From JAJPJX01 sp964568355 (lineage in GTDB: Bacteria > Acidobacteriota > Terriglobia > Bryobacterales > Bryobacteraceae): a stretch of 11,690 bases of DNA. Position 1 is the stretch's first letter. Each line of letters starts with the position of its first letter. Made by a program: the position numbers and the translations under genes. A model generated the notes under the pieces. That model was not told the origin of the DNA. It ran no database searches and saw nothing but the letters and a program-made list of their open reading frames with translations. This document shows, in pieces, positions 6,207 to 11,690 of the stretch. The DNA is taken from positions 1 to 11,690 of the forward strand of contig CAZMRK010000121.1 in the NCBI GenBank assembly GCA_964568355.1. Direction: 5' to 3'.

Positions 6207-7778
6207 TTATCTACCTTCCTCCCGTATGATTTTAGCGATCCGTTCAGCCAGAGCCCCGATGGTCCGCGACGGGTTCACGCCCAACGCCTCCGGAATAATG
6301 GCCCCATCCGCCACGTACAGATTGCGATATCCGAACACTTCGCCCTTGTGATCAACCACGCCGTCGGCTGCCGTATTGCCCATATTGCATCCGCCCAGCG
6401 GATGCGGCGTGATCAGGTCGTGCAGCAGGCTCCAGGTGGGCGGCACCACCGCGTTGCCGCCGGTCGCGCGGCTCAGGCGCTCGTGCATGGCCACGATGGT
6501 GTCAATCGCCTGGCGCGATTTGGCGATGTCCCAGTCCAGGTGCAGCGCCAGTTCGCCGGTGAGCAGCGACCGCTTGAGCGAGAGCACGCCGTTGGCCGCA
6601 TCCACGCCCTGCGCGAACCACGGCATCACGTTGCGGAACGGTTCCGCCTGGCGCAGCAGGTGCCCAAAGGTGTCGATCAACAGCTTGGCGCGAACGCCGC
6701 TCGCCTCGGCCCGCGCCAGAATGCCGCCCAGCAGGTTGGGAATTCCGCCATCCTCCACCCAGAACGTCTGGCCGTTCTGGCTGCCGTCCAGGAAGTTGAT
6801 GGCGGTGGCGATGGTGGGCCCCCAGGAAGGGTCGATCTCACGGTCGTAGAAGGCCGGCGTGAGAAAATCGCCGTTGCTGCTCCAGTTGCGGCCCAGGAAG
6901 GGGCTGATGCCCGGGAGAGACCCCGTGACCTCCTTCGCGCGTAACAGCAGTTCCGTCGATCCCATGGAACCGGCCGCCACAATCACCAGGCGCGCGGTCT
7001 GGCTGCCGGCCACGCGTTTCCCGCCGTCGATCCGGTCATAGGAGACGCGATAGCCGCCCGTCACCGGCTCCAGGTTGGTCACTAGGTGCAGTTCGCGAAC
7101 CTGGGCGCCATGCTTTTCGGCCCACGGGATGTAATTCCGATCCAGCGTGTTCTTGGCATAAACATCACAGCCGAAATCGCAGTTGCCCAAGTGTACGCAG
7201 GTGCCCTGCTCCACACCCTGCGCGTTGAGGAATTTCTTGCTTTTGGCGGGATTGAAAGGGTCGTCCTGCTCGTAAGTCCACTCGGGATCGAACGAGACCG
7301 CCAGTTCCAGCTTGGTAAAGCGGTCGGCGAACCCGGCCTTGCCGGCCGCCTCCTGCATCAGCTTCATGCGCCTGGTCCACTGGTTGTCCGGGACCTGCTG
7401 CACGTTCATGAAGCTCGCCACCTGGCGGTAGTATGGCTGCAACTCCTGGTAGGTGATCTCCTTTGGCCATCCGTTCTCGAAGATCTTTGCCGGCGCTTCG
7501 CAGGAAACGTTGGCATAGATCAGCGAGCCGCCGCCCACACCCGCGCCCGCGGCCACGGCCATGTGCGGAAACAGTCGGAGGTCCAGCCACCCGTGCTCCC
7601 GCTCGGGGTGGGCATGATCCCACACCCACATGTCGCCGGGCTTGCGAGGATAGCTGTCCTTGTCCCAGCGCCGCCCGCGCTCCAGGATCAGTACGCGGTA
7701 GCCCGCTTCGGCCAGGCGGCAGCCGGTGATAGCCCCGCCAAATCCGCTGCCGATTACGATGACGTCGAAATCCATCAC
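6207..7778 (-). CDS. GMC-family FAD oxidoreductase, cholesterol-oxidase-like
   Basis: This 523-residue flavoprotein starts with a dinucleotide-binding motif, VIVIGSGFGGAITG (6-19), ending in LILERG (30-35). It continues with AGAGVGGGSLIYAN (77-90), typical of cholesterol-oxidase-type GMC enzymes, and a cysteine cluster CVHLGNCDFGC (194-204) followed by AKNTLDRNYI. At the C-terminus it has PHPLGGCNMG (458-467) and LYVADGAIIPEALGVNPSRT (487-506), where His459 and Asn502 match the catalytic His and Asn of cholesterol oxidase. The family oxidises alcohols, often sterols, passing electrons to oxygen or another acceptor; the true substrate is unknown. The start is GTG at 7778 or, equally likely, ATG at 7775; an in-frame stop lies 15 nt upstream, so there is no signal peptide and the enzyme should be cytoplasmic. 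It lies 4 nt after the cytochrome stop and 2 nt before the peptidase. A paralogue is the first gene of the cluster. Confidence 0.92.
   Translation of the reverse strand: MMDFDVIVIGSGFGGAITGCRLAEAGYRVLILERGRRWDKDSYPRKPGDMWVWDHAHPEREHGWLDLRLFPHMAVAAGAGVGGGSLIYANVSCEAPAKIFENGWPKEITYQELQPYYRQVASFMNVQQVPDNQWTRRMKLMQEAAGKAGFADRFTKLELAVSFDPEWTYEQDDPFNPAKSKKFLNAQGVEQGTCVHLGNCDFGCDVYAKNTLDRNYIPWAEKHGAQVRELHLVTNLEPVTGGYRVSYDRIDGGKRVAGSQTARLVIVAAGSMGSTELLLRAKEVTGSLPGISPFLGRNWSSNGDFLTPAFYDREIDPSWGPTIATAINFLDGSQNGQTFWVEDGGIPNLLGGILARAEASGVRAKLLIDTFGHLLRQAEPFRNVMPWFAQGVDAANGVLSLKRSLLTGELALHLDWDIAKSRQAIDTIVAMHERLSRATGGNAVVPPTWSLLHDLITPHPLGGCNMGNTAADGVVDHKGEVFGYRNLYVADGAIIPEALGVNPSRTIGALAERIAKIIREEGR
6214..6220 (-). 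promoter_or_regulatory. Ribosome binding site for the S8 peptidase
   Basis: AGGAAGG on the minus strand, 9 nt before the GTG at 6204. It lies inside the last codons of the GMC oxidoreductase gene and fixes the otherwise weak GTG start. Confidence 0.7.
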
Positions 7779-7782
7779 ACGC

Positions 7783-9642
7783 TCACAGAGTCTTCAGATA
7801 CTCAATCAGGTCCCACTTCTCTTTCTCCGGAAGCGCGGTTCCGTAGAGATGACCCTGGTTGCCGTTGCCGGGAACGCCCGTATCCAGGCGGAATCCGGCC
7901 TGGCGCGCTTCCGGGCCGTCGGTCACAAAGCCCACGTTTTTCGGATCGTAGACATCGTATCCGATATAGAAGATCACCGGCCGGTTTTCCGGCGGCTGGA
8001 GCAGCGCCCACAGATTCGGCACCGAGCCGTTGTGCAGATAAGGCGCGCGCGCCCAGATGCCATCAATCGGCATGTCGCTGTAGCCGTCGGTCTTGTGATA
8101 GGCGTCGAAGACAAACGGCGGCTGATTGATGGAGTGGAACTTCGCCACCAGGGCCGCGCTGAAGGAATCCAGGCGATGCCGGTCCGTGCCAACCTGCTGG
8201 ATCGGTTCCACCTGCCCGGTCTTGGGGCGGCCGAACTCGTGGCACCCGGCGCACTGCTGCTCATAGGTGGTTTTGCCGCGCGCGGCAGCGGCCCGGTCCA
8301 GGGCGAAGGGCCACTCCGGTGGCTTCAAGTCCAGCAGAAAATCGGTGACCCGCTTGAAGCTCGGAATGATCACCGATTTCGGCGTGGCGCCGATCGCCAT
8401 GGCCGCGGCGTAGTTGCGCTCATTGATGTTGTTGTTATTGCCGTCCCAGTGCAGATTCAGGCCGACCCGCGGCCGCTGGTTCCACACCTGCGGCAGGTCC
8501 ACCGTGCCGATGGTGTTGTCCTCGGGCATGTGGAAGACGTTGAACTTGGTGGGATTGAACGTATCCGTGCGGCCTCGCCCCTGGATGGGGCGCGAATCCT
8601 GCCACGAATAGGCGACCTTTTGTGCCAGCAGCCCTTCTTTCATGGCCGGGATGATCACATTGCGGTAGATCTGCTTTTCCACCCAGGACATCGGATGGAT
8701 CTTTTCGATCGCCGGAATGAGCACATCCGGCGTGAAGCGCGGATCGCCCGCGCTGCCGTAGAGGAATCGCTGGAAGTCTTCCAGGTCGAGCCGGTTGGCC
8801 GGTCCGCCCAAAATCAATTCCGGCGGGCTCTGGGGAGTGCGCCGGAACTCGCCCGTATGGCATAGCGCGCAGTTGGCCTCCACGGCGTCGTATCCCAGGT
8901 GGCGCTTGGAGAAGCCAACCGGCAGGTCCTGGCCCGGCTCATAGATCAGGCCCAGCGAGGCCCAGCCTCCCGGCCCGGGTAAGCGGTCCGCGAAGACCTC
9001 CGGCATGACCTTCCAGATCCAGTACGGCACCTGGCTGCCGGCACCCAGGCCGATCGCTCCATGCTTGTAGTGCTCCACCACCGAGGCGTATTGGATCTCC
9101 GGACCCTTGCGCACCAGGTTGTCCCACAGCACATAGCCGGCTACCGCCAGCAGCAGCACGGCCACCACCAGCGCGACCCGTACCGCCGGCCGGCGCAGCG
9201 CCGCGCCGATGCCTCCGAAGAAGCATTTCAGCACCCGCCCGATGTTGCCCGCGTTAATCCGGCTTTCTTGCGGCAGAGCCAGTTGCAGCAGGATGCCCTG
9301 CACCACGCCGAAGGTCCCGTCCATGACCAGCGCCGAGACAAAGGCCGGGTTCGTGCGCGAGATCCAGGCCCACAGCACCGCCGCCATCAGGCGGGAAAGC
9401 ACCAGGAGCCACGAATAGCCGGGGTCGCGCAGGGGCGCGATGGCGGCGGGCATATAGAAGATGCTCAACGCCAGCACCATCACACCGTGAGCGCGGTTCC
9501 ACACTGTGGAATAACCCACCGGCAGGTTGTAGCTCACGTTGACGTAGTCCGGCAGGAAGATCTGCGGCACGATGAAGAAAAGGTTCAGCACAATGCCCAG
9601 CCACACCACGCGGCTGAACCATTTGGCGTAGGGATTCGTCAC
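7783..9642 (-). CDS. Membrane-anchored dihaem c-type cytochrome, RoxA/MauG/CcP-like
   Basis: This 619-residue protein has two c-type haem sites, CALCH (258-262) and CAGCH (464-468). Residues 1-125 hold four predicted membrane helices (about 9-30, 51-70, 77-96, 101-123). A basic, probably cytoplasmic loop (127-153) follows, then a fifth helix (154-174) leading into the large periplasmic domain. The spacing of 206 residues between haem sites is wider than in ordinary bacterial cytochrome c peroxidases and closer to the rubber oxygenase RoxA. Other conserved-looking blocks are DLPQVWNQRP (382-391), NLHWDGNNNNINE (396-408) and RAPYLHNGSVPNLWALL (532-548), the last a common feature of this superfamily. 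It may oxidise or oxygenate a substrate, or take electrons from the neighbouring flavoproteins; which cannot be told from sequence. The GTG start at 9642 is set by a strong AGAGGAG site. The next gene starts 4 nt after its stop. Confidence 0.88.
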   Translation of the reverse strand: MTNPYAKWFSRVVWLGIVLNLFFIVPQIFLPDYVNVSYNLPVGYSTVWNRAHGVMVLALSIFYMPAAIAPLRDPGYSWLLVLSRLMAAVLWAWISRTNPAFVSALVMDGTFGVVQGILLQLALPQESRINAGNIGRVLKCFFGGIGAALRRPAVRVALVVAVLLLAVAGYVLWDNLVRKGPEIQYASVVEHYKHGAIGLGAGSQVPYWIWKVMPEVFADRLPGPGGWASLGLIYEPGQDLPVGFSKRHLGYDAVEANCALCHTGEFRRTPQSPPELILGGPANRLDLEDFQRFLYGSAGDPRFTPDVLIPAIEKIHPMSWVEKQIYRNVIIPAMKEGLLAQKVAYSWQDSRPIQGRGRTDTFNPTKFNVFHMPEDNTIGTVDLPQVWNQRPRVGLNLHWDGNNNNINERNYAAAMAIGATPKSVIIPSFKRVTDFLLDLKPPEWPFALDRAAAARGKTTYEQQCAGCHEFGRPKTGQVEPIQQVGTDRHRLDSFSAALVAKFHSINQPPFVFDAYHKTDGYSDMPIDGIWARAPYLHNGSVPNLWALLQPPENRPVIFYIGYDVYDPKNVGFVTDGPEARQAGFRLDTGVPGNGNQGHLYGTALPEKEKWDLIEYLKTL

Positions 9643-9649
9643 GAGCGTA

Positions 9650-9656
9650 CTCCTCT
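9650..9656 (-). promoter_or_regulatory. Ribosome binding site for the dihaem cytochrome
   Basis: AGAGGAG on the minus strand, 7 nt before the GTG at 9642 and in the 39-nt gap after the fusion gene. It is the best Shine-Dalgarno match I noticed in the window and decides the GTG start. Confidence 0.75.
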
Positions 9657-9681
9657 TCCAAGGCGGATGCCGCCGGCGGCG

Positions 9682-11690
9682 CTACTTCGTCGCTTCCAGA
9701 TGATTCAGGACGTGCGGATAGACGTCGGCAGCGGCGCTCTTGCCAAAAATGCAATCGATATGGCCATAGCCGGGGATCACTTTGCGCGTATACAGCCCGG
9801 CGCCATTCTTCTGGCGGAGCAGGTTGTAGGTAATCTCGGTGCTCTCGGGCAGGAAGCAGTCGTTCTCGGCTCCGTGCAGGAAACAGATCGGGATCGCCAG
9901 GCGGTCCAGGTGCGGCAGATAGGCATCCTGGCCATCGGCGGTCACCAGATGGCCTTTGCGGGTGAGCAGCGCCAGGTGCTCGAAAGAGCGGATATTGGCC
10001 ACGCCGAACATCTCGTGCAAGGTGTCGTGAGTGGCCTGGTTGAGTTGCTCGTGCTGGTACAGCGGCGCGTAGAGGAAGGTGATGCGATGGCATACCGGGC
10101 TGCTGCAGCGCTGCTTCATTTCGATGGGATAGAGATTCAACGCTGTGTCGAAGATGCGGTCCCGCCAGTCGGCATGCGTGTCCACATAGGCGGTGAGCGA
10201 TTTGATCCCCAGATCGTTCAAAAACTCGGGCAGATGCAAGCCGGTCTTCAACTTGGTCAAGGTAGGCGCGACGATGTGGGTGGCGATCTGCGAGCACACT
10301 GCCGAGCGCACGCCTTCCAGGCCCGCCAGCATGGCCATGAAGAAGGTGGTGGACCCCCAGCAGTGCACCACCATCTGCACCGTGGCTGCGCCGGTCAACT
10401 CCCGCACCTTCTGGACCGCGGCGGGATAGTCTTTGGTGGCGATGTCGTCGCCGGTGGCCTGCATCAGCGAGGCCGGCAGGGCGATGCTGGCGCGATAGTC
10501 GAGCAGCCACACGTCATACCCGCCGGCGAAGAGATATTCGAGCAGGTTGGTATCGATGACGTCGGTGGAAAAGATCAGGCTGGAGACGCCCAGGCCGTGC
10601 GACAGAATCACCGGTCCCTTCGATCCGCCGCGATAGCGGGTCAATTGCAGGCGTACGCCGTCGCTGGTCTGAAAATAATGCACCTCCGGCGCGCTCACCC
10701 GCAGGGGCCGCTTCTTGCGCGGGGGCGCATCGGCATTGAAGACCGTGGGCCGGGCAAAGGTGCCGCCATAGGTATCCCACAACACGCCGGCGAAGAACCG
10801 TCCGAACCGCGTGATGCCCTCCAGTCGCTCCGCCGCTGTAGCGGCGTTGGTCACCTGCATGGTGGTCATCTGCTTGGCGAAATCCTGCGGCAGGATGTGC
10901 AGAATGCCCCTCCCCAGCACGGGTTTGGATTCGTCTTCTCCGTCAAACAGCGTGATGTAGAGCGTGCTGGTGTCGTGCCACACTTCGAGCACAGGGTTGT
11001 TGTGGACCACCTTGAAGCCGTGGAATGCGAACACACGCCCCTGTTTGGTGGTCAACTTCATGCGGTAGATCATGTTGTGCGTGTTGACCGATTTTGGATC
11101 TACCACGAACAACTGAAATTCCCCATCGGTGACGGTCAACGGATCGGCCGAGAGGGCCGGCGCCTCCGCGACCCCCGTCATGCGCGCCTTATGCTCGGGG
11201 CTGCGCAGCATCTCGTCCAGGTTGTCGGAGTGAATCGTCAGCGTAAAAGCGAAGGGCGAATTCTCCGCCTGCCCCTGCTGTGCTCCGCGCTCGAAATCGT
11301 CTTTCACCTGAGTCGAGAAGTAGCCCCGCATCGTCTCGGTGAACTGGATGCCCGCGGCGGACTGCTGCGGCTCGGTCCGGCTCGGCCGCGAGGGCAGCGT
11401 GTAGTCGATCTTCCAGCCGCGGTCTTCCGCCGCGAGCGCGCAGGCGCGCTCGGCCAGCGCGGAGATCGTCAGCAGGGGATTCACCCCCAGCGGGCGCGGA
11501 ATGACGGCGCCGTCGCAGACATACAGGTTGTCGTAAACCTCGGTGCCGGAGCTTCCGGCAAAGACCTGCCCCTTGTGGTTGACCACGCCGGTGGAGGCGT
11601 CCTCCCCCATCACCAACCCGCCCAGCGGATGCACGGTCACCAGGTCGCGGTTGAAGAGCTTGCTCCAGATCGGGTTGATGACATAGGTGC
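9682..11690 (-). CDS. GMC oxidoreductase fused to an alpha/beta hydrolase (5' end beyond window)
   Basis: The reading frame is open to the right edge, so this is the 3' part of a larger gene; a GTG at 11640 is an internal valine, not the start, because the GMC core lies upstream. Counting from that valine, visible parts are the end of a cholesterol-oxidase-like GMC domain (VHPLGG 3-8; LYVCDGAVIPRPLGVNPLLT 39-58), an unrecognised, probably beta-rich region at about 97-295 beginning with GIQFTETMRGYFS, and an alpha/beta hydrolase at about 318-652. The hydrolase has an oxyanion-type SHGLG (347-351), a nucleophile elbow VVHCWGS (424-430), an acid in GAENDCF (Asp594) and GYGH with His627. The nucleophile is Cys427, where serine is usual; the codon TGC (10360-10362) is clear. 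Such an enzyme could hydrolyse an ester and oxidise the released alcohol, but this is inference. It is the most upstream visible gene of the cluster; the cytochrome follows after 39 nt. Confidence 0.9.
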   Translation of the reverse strand, partial: TYVINPIWSKLFNRDLVTVHPLGGLVMGEDASTGVVNHKGQVFAGSSGTEVYDNLYVCDGAVIPRPLGVNPLLTISALAERACALAAEDRGWKIDYTLPSRPSRTEPQQSAAGIQFTETMRGYFSTQVKDDFERGAQQGQAENSPFAFTLTIHSDNLDEMLRSPEHKARMTGVAEAPALSADPLTVTDGEFQLFVVDPKSVNTHNMIYRMKLTTKQGRVFAFHGFKVVHNNPVLEVWHDTSTLYITLFDGEDESKPVLGRGILHILPQDFAKQMTTMQVTNAATAAERLEGITRFGRFFAGVLWDTYGGTFARPTVFNADAPPRKKRPLRVSAPEVHYFQTSDGVRLQLTRYRGGSKGPVILSHGLGVSSLIFSTDVIDTNLLEYLFAGGYDVWLLDYRASIALPASLMQATGDDIATKDYPAAVQKVRELTGAATVQMVVHCWGSTTFFMAMLAGLEGVRSAVCSQIATHIVAPTLTKLKTGLHLPEFLNDLGIKSLTAYVDTHADWRDRIFDTALNLYPIEMKQRCSSPVCHRITFLYAPLYQHEQLNQATHDTLHEMFGVANIRSFEHLALLTRKGHLVTADGQDAYLPHLDRLAIPICFLHGAENDCFLPESTEITYNLLRQKNGAGLYTRKVIPGYGHIDCIFGKSAAADVYPHVLNHLEATK

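Noticed and set aside
7086..8865. Two long plus-strand frames (7086-8129, 7726-8865) opposite the GMC enzyme and cytochrome
   Set aside because: They are opposite FAD and haem-binding proteins with conserved motifs; neither translation resembles a known family.
9254..10510. Minus-strand frame of 418 codons crossing the fusion gene and cytochrome N-terminus
   Set aside because: It is an alternative frame of two proteins with clear domain motifs and spans their junction; its composition is Arg/Ala/Gly-rich with no motif.

Overview
The window is GC-rich bacterial chromosome with dense, mostly single-strand gene packing. I see no transposase, integrase, phage gene, tRNA, rRNA or CRISPR array. 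Gene content and protein style (a VTT/DedA protein, a panB-panC cluster with a DUF2520 oxidoreductase, fused GMC/hydrolase proteins, a large dihaem cytochrome) suggest a soil-type Gram-negative. Acidobacteriota of the Bryobacter/Solibacter kind is my best guess, from overall resemblance and not from a marker gene.

Layout. Positions 1-242 hold no gene but several inverted repeats. One plus-strand gene (243-839) encodes a small VTT/DedA-family membrane protein and overlaps panC tail to tail by 16 bp. Everything else reads on the minus strand, from right to left: (a) a GMC oxidoreductase fused to an alpha/beta hydrolase, whose 5' part lies beyond the right edge (9682 to >11690); (b) a membrane-anchored dihaem c-type cytochrome (7783-9642); (c) a complete cholesterol-oxidase-type GMC oxidoreductase (6207-7778); (d) a subtilisin-like S8 peptidase with no signal peptide (4849-6204); (e) a purple-acid-phosphatase-like metallophosphoesterase (3497-4822). 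After a 64-nt gap comes the pantothenate cluster: a Rossmann/DUF2520 protein (2542-3432), panB (1706-2545) and panC (824-1696).

How the genes fit together. The last three genes plausibly form a complete ketoisovalerate-to-pantoate-to-pantothenate route, apart from supply of beta-alanine: PanB makes ketopantoate, the DUF2520 protein is a good candidate for the missing ketopantoate reductase, and PanC condenses pantoate with beta-alanine. The upstream five genes are spaced by 2 to 39 nt, several with GTG starts next to the previous stop, so they look co-transcribed. Their families (two cholesterol-oxidase-like flavoproteins, an alpha/beta hydrolase with a cysteine at the nucleophile elbow, a dihaem cytochrome resembling the RoxA/MauG/CcP group, a peptidase and a phosphoesterase) suggest an oxidative and hydrolytic system acting on a hydrophobic alcohol or ester, possibly of isoprenoid or steroid type. 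That function is inference only. This five-gene set is the most likely place for an undescribed system here.
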